Of a stretch of DNA of 35,903 nucleotides, positions 27,936-35,883 are shown one piece after another. Below the pieces are notes generated by a model that had not been told where the DNA came from, did no database searches, and worked only from the letters and a program-made list of their open reading frames with translations. Source of the DNA: RGIG3528 sp045629005 (GTDB lineage: Bacteria; Bacillota; Clostridia; Lachnospirales; Lachnospiraceae); NCBI GenBank assembly GCA_045629005.1, contig JAZQQJ010000039.1:1-35903 (forward strand), read 5' to 3'. Position numbers and translations under genes: made by a program. The stretch's first letter is position 1. Each line of letters starts with the position of its first letter.

Positions 27936-29180
27936 ATCATCCTTATCCTCGAGGCCGCAGGAGAAACGAACAAGATTCGGATATACTCCGCATGCAAGAA
28001 GCTCATCATCGCTCATCTGGCGATGTGTAGCACTTGCGGGATGGAGACAGCATGAACGTGCATCAGCAACGTGTGTTTCGATGGCTGCTATCTTAAGGCC
28101 CTTCATGAATGCCTCAGCCGCCTTACGGCCGCCCTTAATTCCGAAGCTTACTACGCCGCAGGAGCCGTTAGGAAGATACTTCTCTGCAAGAGCATGGTAC
28201 TTATCTCCGGGAAGTCCGCAGTAATTTACATATTCAATCTTCGGATGCTTTGCAAGGAACTCTGCAACAGCCTGACCGTTCTCAGCATGACGTGCAATAC
28301 GTACATGGAGTGACTCAAGTCCAAGGTTCAGGATAAATGCATTCTGGGGTGACTGGATGGAACCGAAGTCACGCATAAGCTGTGCTGTACACTTTGTGAT
28401 GAAAGCGCCACCGTTGCCAAACTTTGTGGCATATGTGATGCCGTGATAAGAATCATCGGGAGTTGTAAGTCCGGGATATTTGTCTGCATGAGCCATCCAG
28501 TCAAACTTGCCGGAATCAACGATTGCGCCGCCTACGCCTGCGCCATGTCCATCCATATACTTTGTTGTGGAATGCGTAACGATGTCTGCGCCCCACTCGA
28601 TAGGACGGCAGTGAACAGGTGTTGCGAAGGTGTTGTCGACAATAAGCGGAACGCCATGCTCATGTGCAACCTTTGCAAAAAGCTCAATATCAAGAACTGT
28701 AAGTGCAGGGTTTGCGATTGTCTCACCGAATACAGCCTTTGTGTTGGGCTTGAATGCTGCGTTAAGCTCCTCTTCCGTGCTGTCGGGAGAAACGAAAGTA
28801 AAATCAATGCCCATCTTTCTCATTGTTACTGAGAAGAGATTGAATGTACCGCCGTATATTGAAGATGAAGCAACAATGTGATCACCACAGTTTGCAATAT
28901 TGAATACAGCATAAAAGTTTGCTGCCTGTCCGGAGGATGTGAGCATTGCAGCCGTACCGCCTTCAAGTTCTGCAATTTTAGCTGCTACATAGTCATTTGT
29001 CGGATTCTGAAGTCTTGTATAGAAGTATCCGCTTGCTTCAAGGTCGAAAAGCTTGCCCATGTCTTCGCTTGTATCGTATTTAAAGGTTGTGCTCTGAACA
29101 ATGGGAATCTGACGGGGTTCGCCGTTCTTCGGTGTATATCCGCCCTGAACGCATTTCGTGTTTATTTTGTAATCGCTCAT
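27897..29180 (-). CDS. O-acetylhomoserine aminocarboxypropyltransferase/sulfhydrylase
   Basis: 427 residues from ATG 29180 (AAGGAGG five bases upstream); a frame reaching 29231 is ignored because the predicted transcription start is inside it. Cys/Met-metabolism PLP enzyme: N-terminal T-K-C-V-Q-G-G-Y-T-P, S-S-G-Q-A-A-N around 82-88, V-D-N-T-F-A-T-P, and the Schiff-base Lys207 in HSTTKYMDGHG. The sequence and length fit O-acetylhomoserine sulfhydrylase (MetY), which makes homocysteine from O-acetylhomoserine and sulfide; a related gamma-lyase is less likely. No S-box or T-box leader is visible. Its C-terminus ends in a tandem duplication. Confidence 0.9.
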   Translation of the reverse strand: MSDYKINTKCVQGGYTPKNGEPRQIPIVQSTTFKYDTSEDMGKLFDLEASGYFYTRLQNPTNDYVAAKIAELEGGTAAMLTSSGQAANFYAVFNIANCGDHIVASSSIYGGTFNLFSVTMRKMGIDFTFVSPDSTEEELNAAFKPNTKAVFGETIANPALTVLDIELFAKVAHEHGVPLIVDNTFATPVHCRPIEWGADIVTHSTTKYMDGHGAGVGGAIVDSGKFDWMAHADKYPGLTTPDDSYHGITYATKFGNGGAFITKCTAQLMRDFGSIQSPQNAFILNLGLESLHVRIARHAENGQAVAEFLAKHPKIEYVNYCGLPGDKYHALAEKYLPNGSCGVVSFGIKGGRKAAEAFMKGLKIAAIETHVADARSCCLHPASATHRQMSDDELLACGVYPNLVRFSCGLEDKDDLIADIAQALEKI

Positions 29181-29213
29181 ATATGCCTCCTTGGTGTTGC
29201 ATAATTTCACATA

Positions 29214-29242
29214 AATATAGAATATATGCAAAGTCTAGTCAA
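29214..29242 (-). promoter_or_regulatory. Promoter of the sulfhydrylase gene
   Basis: Minus strand: -35 TTGACT (29242-29237), 17-base spacer, -10 TATATT (29219-29214). Leader about 30 nt. The -35 context TTGACTAG equals that of rho and of the 63-bp array units. Confidence 0.7.
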
Positions 29243-29259
29243 GTCTAAATTTCCACGTT

Positions 29260-29425
29260 AGCTACGAGCCGCATCGGATATGATATGAACGCCCCTGTCG
29301 AAAGCTTGCTTTCGTAAAAGGGCGGAATATCATAGACGATACAGCTATGAGCCGTGTCGGATATGATATGAACGACCTTGCCGAAAGCTTGCTTTCGTAA
29401 AAGGGCGGAATATCATAGACGATAC
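29260..29425. repeat. Tandem pair of 83-bp palindromic repeats
   Basis: Copies at 29260-29342 and 29343-29425, differing at only a few positions. Each folds on itself: GATATGATAT with ATATCATA, GCCC or equivalent with GGGC, and CGAAAGCTTGCTTTCG at the tip. A third start (AGCGACAGCCG) follows. A half-copy is at 12323-12372. Confidence 0.9.
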
Positions 29426-29429
29426 AGCG

Positions 29430-29583
29430 ACAGCCGTGACCGAGCGGGCTTAGCACGCGAGGTCGGCTCGTAGCTAGTCAAAAGCCCCAAAAAGCCCGCA
29501 TACGCGCATACGTACGCGACATTCAGCCCGCCTGCGCCGGCGAAAAATATCATAGAACAAATGACAGACAATGAATTATTTAA
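29430..29583. other. GC-rich intergenic stretch
   Basis: Between the 83-bp repeats and the gdhA terminator. It has GC-rich inverted segments (CCGAGCGGGCT...CGCGAGGTCGG, GCGCCGGCG) and the isolated array-unit start at 29471-29485. ATATCATAG near 29548 echoes the 83-bp repeat. No coding potential. Confidence 0.5.
29471..29485 (-). repeat. Solitary copy of the 63-bp array unit start
   Basis: The minus strand reads GCTTTTGACTAGCTA, identical to the junction sequence of arrays A and B, without the rest of the unit. Confidence 0.6.
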
Positions 29584-29607
29584 AAGGGGCTGAATCAACA
29601 GCCCCTT
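29584..29607 (-). terminator. Terminator of gdhA
   Basis: AAGGGGCTG / CAGCCCCTT stem (29584-29592 with 29599-29607), loop of six. The minus strand ends in TTTT. Located 40 bp after the gdhA stop. Confidence 0.88.
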
Positions 29608-29645
29608 CTTGACTTTTATATTTTCATAAAGCAGTCGAGAATTTA

Positions 29646-30992
29646 TTAAACGAGACCCTGTGCCATCATAGCATCTGCAACCTTCTTGAAGCCTGCAAGG
29701 TTTGCACCTGCAACAAGGTTGTAGCCGATGCCGTAAGAATCACAAGCATCAACGATATTAGCATGAATGTTCTTCATGATCATCTTAAGCTTCTCATCAA
29801 CTTCCTCTGCTGTCCAGGAAAGTCTCTCGCTGTTCTGGCTCATTTCAAGGCCGGAAACGGAAACGCCACCTGCGTTAACAGCCTTTGAAGGAGCAACAAG
29901 AACGCCGTTCTTCTGAAGGTATGCCATAGCATCGTTTGTTGTAGGCATGTTGGAAACCTCGTTGAGGTACTTAACGCCCTTTGCAACAATCTTCTCTGCA
30001 TCTTCGATGCGGATTTCGTTCTGTGTAGCACAAGGCATGTAAACATCTGCGTCAACATTACCCCAAACCTTCTGACCCTTGAAGAAAGGAACACCAAACT
30101 TGTCTGCGAAGTCTTCGCAACGGTCTCTTCTGGATGCTCTCATCTCAAGCATGTAGTCGTTCTGCTCAGGTGTCATACCGTTTTCAATGTAAACATATCC
30201 GTCAGGACCGGAAATGGAAACAACCTTAGCGCCAAGCTCGATGAGCTTCTTGCAAGCGCCCCATGAAACGTTACCGAAACCTGAAAGAGCAAATCTCATG
30301 CCCTTGATGTCCTTACCTTCATGCTTAAGAACTTCGTTAAAGAAGTATGTAGCACCGAAGCCTGTAGCTTCAGGACGAATAAGGGAACCGCCGAAGCTTA
30401 ATCCCTTACCAGTAAGAACGCCGTTTTCGTATGCGTTTCTGATTCTCTTATACTGACCGAACATATAACCGATTTCTGTGCCGCCTACACCGAGGTCGCC
30501 TGCAGGAACGTCTACGTCAGGTCCGATGTGTCTGTAAAGCTCTGTCATGAATGCCTGGCAGAATCTCATGATTTCTGCGTCTGACTTGCCCTTAGGATCG
30601 AAGTCGGCACCACCCTTGCCGCCGCCCATAGGAAGGCTTGTAAGGCTGTTCTTGAATGTCTGCTCGAAGCCAAGGAACTTAATGATACCAATGTATACTG
30701 AAGGAGCGAAACGAAGGCCGCCCTTGTAAGGTCCGATAGCGCTGTTGAACTGTACGCGGTAGCCACGGTTTACATGAACTTCACCGGCATCATCTGTCCA
30801 AACTACACGGAACATAATCTGTCTTTCAGGCTCAACAAGTCTTTCAAGAAGTTTGTACTTCTCATACTCAGGATGCTGGTTAATAGCAGGCTCAAGTGAT
30901 GTAAGAACTTCTTCTACAGTCTGCAGGAATTCGGGTTCTGCTGCATTTTTCTTCTTTGTTTCTTCGATAACTCTCTCAATATAAGCGTTCAT
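29646..30992 (-). CDS. gdhA: Glutamate dehydrogenase (NADP-type)
   Basis: 448 residues from ATG 30992 (GGAGG seven bases upstream); the extension to 31016 overlaps the RBS region and is rejected. Catalyses reductive amination of 2-oxoglutarate, the main ammonium assimilation route in many Clostridia. Family blocks seen: NRGYRVQFNSAIGPYKGGLRF, split around the substrate-binding Lys, LPMGGGKGGADFDPKG with the catalytic region Lys, DVPAGDLGVGGTEIGYMFGQY, and the Rossmann A-L-S-G-F-G-N-V-S-W-G. Length and motifs fit the hexameric NADP-dependent class. Single-gene unit with its own promoter, a 20-bp palindrome in the leader and a terminator. Confidence 0.96.
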   Translation of the reverse strand: MNAYIERVIEETKKKNAAEPEFLQTVEEVLTSLEPAINQHPEYEKYKLLERLVEPERQIMFRVVWTDDAGEVHVNRGYRVQFNSAIGPYKGGLRFAPSVYIGIIKFLGFEQTFKNSLTSLPMGGGKGGADFDPKGKSDAEIMRFCQAFMTELYRHIGPDVDVPAGDLGVGGTEIGYMFGQYKRIRNAYENGVLTGKGLSFGGSLIRPEATGFGATYFFNEVLKHEGKDIKGMRFALSGFGNVSWGACKKLIELGAKVVSISGPDGYVYIENGMTPEQNDYMLEMRASRRDRCEDFADKFGVPFFKGQKVWGNVDADVYMPCATQNEIRIEDAEKIVAKGVKYLNEVSNMPTTNDAMAYLQKNGVLVAPSKAVNAGGVSVSGLEMSQNSERLSWTAEEVDEKLKMIMKNIHANIVDACDSYGIGYNLVAGANLAGFKKVADAMMAQGLV

Positions 30993-31020
30993 TAAGAATC
31001 CTCCATATGTTTTCAAATTG

Positions 31021-31040
31021 TATTTTTGTATACAAAAATA
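31021..31040. promoter_or_regulatory. 20-bp perfect palindrome in the gdhA leader (operator candidate)
   Basis: TATTTTTGTATACAAAAATA is a perfect palindrome lying just downstream of the predicted gdhA start point (about +5 to +24). A dimeric regulator bound there would block transcription. Its AT-rich outer parts mean that chance is not fully excluded. Confidence 0.6.
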
Positions 31041-31051
31041 CTTTGTTCCGT

Positions 31052-31080
31052 ATTATACATAAGTAAGTATAAAAATGCAA
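31052..31080 (-). promoter_or_regulatory. Promoter of gdhA
   Basis: Minus strand: -35 TTGCAT (31080-31075), 17-base spacer, -10 TATAAT (31057-31052). Confidence 0.7.
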
Positions 31081-31150
31081 TACTCTTTTTTGTTATATTT
31101 TGAGGTGTTTTTTATAAGTGTGTTTAATGTTACGGAGGAGACAACAAAAC

Positions 31151-31189
31151 AGAGAAGCAAGGACGCATGCGCCCTTGCTTCTCTCTTTT
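31151..31189 (-). terminator. Terminator downstream of the hybrid kinase operon
   Basis: 12-bp stem (31151-31162 with 31173-31184) with GCATGC in the loop. On the minus strand it is followed by a T-rich stretch (TGTTTTGTTG). Between it and the kinase stop lies a duplicated segment, GCAGCTACC...GGGCTATCA, near 31225-31248 and 31280-31300. Confidence 0.75.
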
Positions 31190-31320
31190 CCCTCTGTGTT
31201 TTACCGGTGTCTCGCTGTATCTCTGCAGCTACCCCACCGGGCTATCATCTTTATTCACTACTATCCAACCGCTATCCGGCAGCTACCACAGGGCTATCAC
31301 CTTAGTCCACCGCCGTTATG

Positions 31321-32964
31321 TTATTTCAAATCATCGCCTGTGAAAAGCTGTGAATAAGGTCTTCCGATTCGCTTCGAATCGTAGAGCTTCTTCTGTTTTG
31401 TAATAACTTCATAGAGTCTGTCGATGTCGATAGGCTTAGCAAGATGGTCGTTCATGCCGGCTTCCTTAACTGCCTTGATATCTTCAACATAAGTATTTGC
31501 AGAAAGTGCAACGATAGGAACGAGCTTTGAATCCTGTCTTGCAAGGCTTCTGATTACCTTTGTGGCCTCGATACCATCCATCTCAGGCATTCTTACATCC
31601 ATAAGGATGAGGTCGTAAGTAAACGGTGCAGAATCATCAAACTTGTCAACGGCAATCTTTCCGTTTTCAGCCGTATCAACCTTAACATCCCAGTTCTCAA
31701 GCATGTATTTAGCAATTTCCATGTTGAGCTCATTATCTTCAACAAGAAGCATTCTGGAGTTTTCAATGCCCTCATGAATATTGTTTGCTCTTTCTTCGTC
31801 ATCCGTAGCCTTTTCGGTATCGATGACATAAGTGATGGAGAATGTAATTGTTGAGCCGACACCGACTTCGGATTCGACATGAATCTTTCCGCCCATCATA
31901 TCAATAATCTTTTTAACAACGGAAAGACCAAGTCCCGTGCCCGAATAGCTCGATCTTGCACCACTCTCGTCGCCCTGAACGAACGGATCGAAGATTCTGG
32001 CAATGAGTTCTTCCTTCATACCGATACCGGTATCGGAAACAACGAATTCAAATGTAACTCTCTGGGAGTCACTCTTCTTTTCGTAAACCTCCATCGTAAC
32101 TTCGCCCTGGTCCTTATTGAACTTGATGGCGTTGTTGAGGATGTTTGTAATAACTCTTCTTGTATAAAGCTCACAGCCGATAATACGCTTGTTCGGAAGC
32201 TGCGCCATATTAAGCTGCATCTTGATGTCACGCTCAGCAGCCTGACCGTATGCAATGCCGTAACAGTCGTTGATGACTTCTTCCATATCAAAGGGATCGT
32301 TAGTAAGAGTAAACTCACCATTCTCAAGCTTTGACATATCGAGAATCTCATCAATAAGAACAAGAAGATGATTTGTACTGATGTCTATTTTCTTAATACA
32401 GTCATCAACACGTGTCTTATCATCGGGGTTTTTCTTGATGATTTCAACCATACCTCTGACTGCGTTCAAAGGAGTTCTGATGTCGTGAGACATTCTCGAA
32501 AGGAAGTCTGTCTTGGCAGTATTTGCCTCGCTTGCTTCAACAACCTTCTCTTTGAGCTTTTCCGTCATAGCACTGATTGCGTTTGTTACAACACCGATTT
32601 CATCGGTTGCATCAGTCCTCGGAATGCCTTCGAGGTCATCGTTTGCAATAGCTTCAGCCTGTCTGGTTAAAAGATTTATACGCTTTGAAAGCACATTTAC
32701 AAGAAGATTTCCTATGATAACTGCTCCGCCGAAAAGAACAAGCGCTACAACAATACAGGAAACATACGCAGGTGTATATCTTCCCATAAGGTCTTCAAGC
32801 TCTTCAGGAGGACAGGTCTGCGCATAATGCACAATTTCTTTTCCTATACTGTAGGCGTATAACCCGAGAAAGCCGTAACCAATTCCAAGAAAAACAACAA
32901 GACAAAGCAAAATCTTTGTTTTAATTGAGGCTTTCTCATGAAACCAAGTGACAAACTTTTTCAT
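31321..32964 (-). CDS. Hybrid sensor histidine kinase with C-terminal receiver domain
   Basis: 547 residues: TM1 17-38, a short extracellular loop (about 25 residues), TM2 68-90, HAMP (91-145), HisKA with His160 in FLSRMSHDIRTPLN, N-box NILNNAIKFN (274-283), G1 DTGIGM (311-316), then a receiver domain 403-525 with D456 as phospho-acceptor and K510. The loop is too small for a classical sensor domain, so signals may come through the membrane, or from the membrane protein encoded just upstream (16 bp gap). No HPt domain or DNA-binding regulator is in the operon, so the output is unclear. RBS AAGGAG. Confidence 0.93.
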   Translation of the reverse strand: MKKFVTWFHEKASIKTKILLCLVVFLGIGYGFLGLYAYSIGKEIVHYAQTCPPEELEDLMGRYTPAYVSCIVVALVLFGGAVIIGNLLVNVLSKRINLLTRQAEAIANDDLEGIPRTDATDEIGVVTNAISAMTEKLKEKVVEASEANTAKTDFLSRMSHDIRTPLNAVRGMVEIIKKNPDDKTRVDDCIKKIDISTNHLLVLIDEILDMSKLENGEFTLTNDPFDMEEVINDCYGIAYGQAAERDIKMQLNMAQLPNKRIIGCELYTRRVITNILNNAIKFNKDQGEVTMEVYEKKSDSQRVTFEFVVSDTGIGMKEELIARIFDPFVQGDESGARSSYSGTGLGLSVVKKIIDMMGGKIHVESEVGVGSTITFSITYVIDTEKATDDEERANNIHEGIENSRMLLVEDNELNMEIAKYMLENWDVKVDTAENGKIAVDKFDDSAPFTYDLILMDVRMPEMDGIEATKVIRSLARQDSKLVPIVALSANTYVEDIKAVKEAGMNDHLAKPIDIDRLYEVITKQKKLYDSKRIGRPYSQLFTGDDLK

Positions 32965-32980
32965 AACTGCTCCTTTTTAT

Positions 32981-33910
32981 TTATTGAACCTTAGCTGCGC
33001 TTACAAGTCCCTTAATCGTAAGAAGCGCATTTCCAAGCATAATGTATGCAATGCCTGCGACAACCATAGCAAGAGATGCGAGCAATGCGCCTGATATAAG
33101 TGATGTCAAAGCGGAAATAAAATCAAAAGAACCAACAATTATTGTAAATACTGCAGCATAACCGGAAATTCCTTTTTTAACGTCATTCTGCTCAAATACT
33201 CCGATAAGGCAGTTTACCGATTTGTTGAGTCCGATATTTTTGAAGATATACAGAAGGACAACGCCGACACAAAAGACTGCGCAAATGATTCCGACAATTA
33301 CAAATATTGCTGTCACACCTGAAGTCCCGTAGCTATAGCCATATAATGAACTCGAAAAAGCTGTTCCAAGTCCTACAAAGATAACCGGTAAGAGGCACGC
33401 GAGCGCAGCAAGAATAATGAAACATACAAGACCGATGATATTCATTACCTTAAGAATCTTAAAGCCTGTTGTAGTCATCGGGCTGTCCGCATTTTTAGCA
33501 GCATTATAAACAAGTAAAAATCCGATTATGGTAATAATCATAGGGGCGCTTCCCAAAACAGCTCCGATTAAGGTAGAGACGGTTCCGGTGCTCCCCATAA
33601 GTCCCAATTCATTTATGAGATCATAATATTCGTCAGCTAATTCCGATCCATAACTGTTTCCGATTATTTCTCCATATTGATAGTATAAATCATTCTTTGA
33701 AATCAATGTGCTCGTAATATTTAAGAAGATATATACTGCAAAAAGGATAACCATTGCCAGCACCTTTGAAGAAGAAAGAACTTCTCTTATTGCACCTGCA
33801 AGAGCACCGGACTGTGTGCCGGGTACAGGAGCAGGCTGAGGCTGTGTTTTGGGTGCAGGTGTTGTGTTACCCTGCTCATCATTACGTACATTCTGTTCAA
33901 ATTCGTCCAT
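32981..33910 (-). CDS. Multi-pass membrane protein of unknown function
   Basis: 309 residues from ATG 33910 (GAGGGG upstream), 15 bp after the HTH gene stop. A hydrophilic N-terminal region rich in Pro, Thr and Gln (P-A-P-K-T-Q-P-Q-P-A-P) is followed by about six hydrophobic segments (near 47-66, 108-132, 145-175, 187-212, 240-265 and 267-290), many with Gly and Ala. No transporter motif or charged residues in the membrane spans were recognised. Sandwiched between an HTH protein and a hybrid kinase in one operon, it may be the sensory or output membrane partner of the kinase. Confidence 0.8.
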   Translation of the reverse strand: MDEFEQNVRNDEQGNTTPAPKTQPQPAPVPGTQSGALAGAIREVLSSSKVLAMVILFAVYIFLNITSTLISKNDLYYQYGEIIGNSYGSELADEYYDLINELGLMGSTGTVSTLIGAVLGSAPMIITIIGFLLVYNAAKNADSPMTTTGFKILKVMNIIGLVCFIILAALACLLPVIFVGLGTAFSSSLYGYSYGTSGVTAIFVIVGIICAVFCVGVVLLYIFKNIGLNKSVNCLIGVFEQNDVKKGISGYAAVFTIIVGSFDFISALTSLISGALLASLAMVVAGIAYIMLGNALLTIKGLVSAAKVQ

Positions 33911-33925
33911 TATAATTCCCCTCAA

Positions 33926-34531
33926 TTACTTTTTTGATTTAGATTTCTTTGCAGCGGGCTTGGATGCCTTGCTTGCAGTTGTTTTAGCTGCATTTGCCTT
34001 AATCGGGGCTGCCTTCGCTGTTGCAGCCTTACCTGCCTTTGCCTTGGCAGACTTTGTTACAGGCGCTTTCGCTGTTGTAGCCTTACCTGCCTTCGCAGGC
34101 TTCTTCTCAGGTGCTTTTGCTGCCTTCTTCACTTCCGGCTTTGCTTCAACTGTTTCCTTTACAGCCTTAACCACTGCAGCTTTTTTTGTGTTCATTTCAT
34201 CAGCCGTAGCCTGTGCGTAGCCAATAATACGGTTCTTAACAGCCGCATCGCACTCGCGCATAATACGTACAACTTCATACTCATCAGAGTTCTTGTCTAC
34301 AGTAATAGAATCCGTCTGGACAAGTTTCTTTGTTTCGCATGTGGAAAGGAGCTCATAAGGGCTCACCCCAAGTACTTCGCAAATAATCATAATCTTGTCC
34401 GAAGAAGGATTTGTTGCTTTTCTCTTCCAGTCACAGATTGTGCTCTCGGAAATCCCGGTAAGCTGAGAGAACTCTTTTTGCTTAATGTTACGTTCATTAA
34501 TGAGCCTGAAAATGTTTTCGCTTATTGTCAT
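33926..34531 (-). CDS. XRE-family HTH protein with a histone-H1-like Lys/Ala-rich tail
   Basis: 201 residues from ATG 34531 (AGAAGGGG seven bases upstream); the frame open to 34597 overlaps the promoter and is not used. Residues 1-65 are a Cro/CI-type HTH (F-S-Q-L-T-G-I-S-E-S-T-I-C-D-W-K-R). Residues 66-110 form a helical connector. From about 112 to the end the sequence is almost only Lys, Ala, Pro, Thr and Ser with repeats such as KPAKAGKATTAKAP and ends A-A-K-K-S-K-S-K-K, like histone H1 or HctB-type bacterial nucleoid proteins. A sequence-specific head with a non-specific DNA-coating tail is the obvious reading. An inverted repeat overlaps its -10, so it probably regulates its own operon. 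Confidence 0.88.
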   Translation of the reverse strand: MTISENIFRLINERNIKQKEFSQLTGISESTICDWKRKATNPSSDKIMIICEVLGVSPYELLSTCETKKLVQTDSITVDKNSDEYEVVRIMRECDAAVKNRIIGYAQATADEMNTKKAAVVKAVKETVEAKPEVKKAAKAPEKKPAKAGKATTAKAPVTKSAKAKAGKAATAKAAPIKANAAKTTASKASKPAAKKSKSKK

Positions 34532-34574
34532 TGACTTACCCCTTCTGATACCGTAAAACCGATATCCTAATTTA

Positions 34575-34590
34575 ATTCGTCTATACGAAT
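34575..34590. promoter_or_regulatory. Operator candidate overlapping the HTH gene promoter
   Basis: ATTCGT-CTAT-ACGAAT, a perfect 6-bp inverted repeat with a 4-bp spacer, overlapping the last bases of the -10 and the start point. Size and position fit a Cro/CI-type autorepressor. A related imperfect palindrome (GATTTTCGTAAATC) lies near 34651-34664. Confidence 0.65.
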
Positions 34591-34616
34591 ATAACAATTC
34601 AAAAATGCAATGTCAA
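34588..34616 (-). promoter_or_regulatory. Promoter of the HTH - membrane protein - hybrid kinase operon
   Basis: Minus strand: consensus -35 TTGACA (34616-34611), 17-base spacer, -10 TATATT (34593-34588). Leader about 50 nt. Confidence 0.8.
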
Positions 34617-34747
34617 CGCGATGTTCTCACTAATTACTCTATTTTGCACGATTTTCGTAAATCTTTAGAAAAAGGGTAGATTTTTTTCCATATTATGATG
34701 TAAAATCATCACAACATGCGGACATTATTGTCCAAAAGGAGGAAAAT

Positions 34748-35812
34748 ATGAAAATTACAAAGACCGCTTTCGGAACAACAAAAAACGGCGAGCAGGCAAC
34801 ACTCTATACTCTTGAGAACAGCAAGGGCATGAGAGTCTCTCTCTCCGATTTCGGTGCCACAATCGTTGGAATCTTCACTCCCGATAAGGATGGCAAGATA
34901 ACAGATATTACACTCGGCTTCGACGATGTTAAGGGTTATGACCTCAACCACACATACTACGGTGCCTTCATCGGCAGAAACGGCAACCGTATCGCCAACG
35001 CTTCCTTCACAATCAACGGAACAAAGTACAACCTTGAAAACAATGATAACGGTAACAACCTTCACAGTGGCTTCAAGGGCTACAACAACTTCATGTACGA
35101 AGCAGAAGTTTTCGAAGATGAGAATGAAATCACAGTTGAGTTTTCAAGACTCAGCCCCGATATGGAGCAGGGCTTCCCCGGAAATCTTGACGTATGCGTA
35201 GGCTACTCTCTTACAGAGGACAATGAGCTCGTTATCGAGTATCACGCAGTTTCCGACAAGGATACCGTTGTAAACCTTACAAACCACACCTTCTTCAATC
35301 TTTCCGGTCAGGCTTCGGGCTCCATCCTCGACACTGTTCTCTGGATTGATGCAGACAACTTCACACCTACAGACAACAAGCTCATCCCTACAGGTGAGAT
35401 TCGTCCCGTAGACGGCACTCCGATGGATTTCCGTAAGGCAACAAGAATCGGTGACCGCATCGAAGAAGATTACATGCCTTTAAAGCAGGCCGGCGGTTAC
35501 GACCACAACTACTGCCTCAACAATTCCGGCGAGGACTGCGAGCTCGTATGTACAGCAGTCGATCCCAAGTCAGGGCGTAAGATTGAGGTTTACACAGACC
35601 TTCCAGGAATGCAGCTCTATGTCGGCAACTTCATTGACGGCAAGGTGGCAGGTAAGGGTGGCTATGTTTACAAGCGCCGTGAAGGCTTCTGCCTTGAAAC
35701 ACAGTACTATCCCGATGCATGTAACGAAAAGCCTTTCTTCAAGACTTCCGTTCTTAAAGCAGGCGAAGAATACGACACAGCAACAATTTTCCGTTTCTCA
35801 GTAGAAAAATAA
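34748..35812 (+). CDS. galM: Aldose 1-epimerase (galactose mutarotase)
   Basis: 354 residues, standard length, RBS GGAGG five bases upstream. Interconverts alpha and beta anomers of galactose and glucose at the head of the Leloir pathway; cytoplasmic, no signal. Family residues: G-R-N-G-N-R-I-A near 76-83, His106 in NNLHSGFKG, the general acid His180 in NLTNHTFFNL, and the general base Glu317 in GFCLETQYYPDA. Divergent from the HTH operon. The last codons and stop are echoed 13 bp later (GTAGAAAAATA / ATAGAAAAATA, 35801-35826). No gal genes are seen in the window. Confidence 0.95.
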   Translation: MKITKTAFGTTKNGEQATLYTLENSKGMRVSLSDFGATIVGIFTPDKDGKITDITLGFDDVKGYDLNHTYYGAFIGRNGNRIANASFTINGTKYNLENNDNGNNLHSGFKGYNNFMYEAEVFEDENEITVEFSRLSPDMEQGFPGNLDVCVGYSLTEDNELVIEYHAVSDKDTVVNLTNHTFFNLSGQASGSILDTVLWIDADNFTPTDNKLIPTGEIRPVDGTPMDFRKATRIGDRIEEDYMPLKQAGGYDHNYCLNNSGEDCELVCTAVDPKSGRKIEVYTDLPGMQLYVGNFIDGKVAGKGGYVYKRREGFCLETQYYPDACNEKPFFKTSVLKAGEEYDTATIFRFSVEK

Positions 35813-35831
35813 TATAGAAAAATAGCACTGC

Positions 35832-35883
35832 GGTAGTGTCCGGTAGGGACGGGGTGTGGTAGTGTCCGGTAGGGACGGAGTGT
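35832..35883 (+). repeat. Tandem 26-bp repeats after galM
   Basis: Two copies (35832-35857, 35858-35883) of GGTAGTGTCCGGTAGGGACGG(G/A)GTGT, differing at one base, then the start of a third (GGTGGAC). Each contains GTCC-x5-GGAC. GC-rich compared with the surroundings; the window ends just beyond, so the array may continue. Confidence 0.9.

Noticed and set aside
27663..28224. Plus-strand frames downstream of the SPL-like gene
   Set aside because: They cross a terminator, repeats and the antisense of the sulfhydrylase gene and have no coding signature.
29181..29260. S-box or T-box riboswitch ahead of the sulfhydrylase gene
   Set aside because: The predicted leader is only about 30 nt, with no stem-loop or T-box sequence, so no riboswitch can fit.
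31075..31357. Short plus-strand frames between gdhA and the hybrid kinase
   Set aside because: They run through a terminator hairpin and a duplicated intergenic segment; no RBS or motif.
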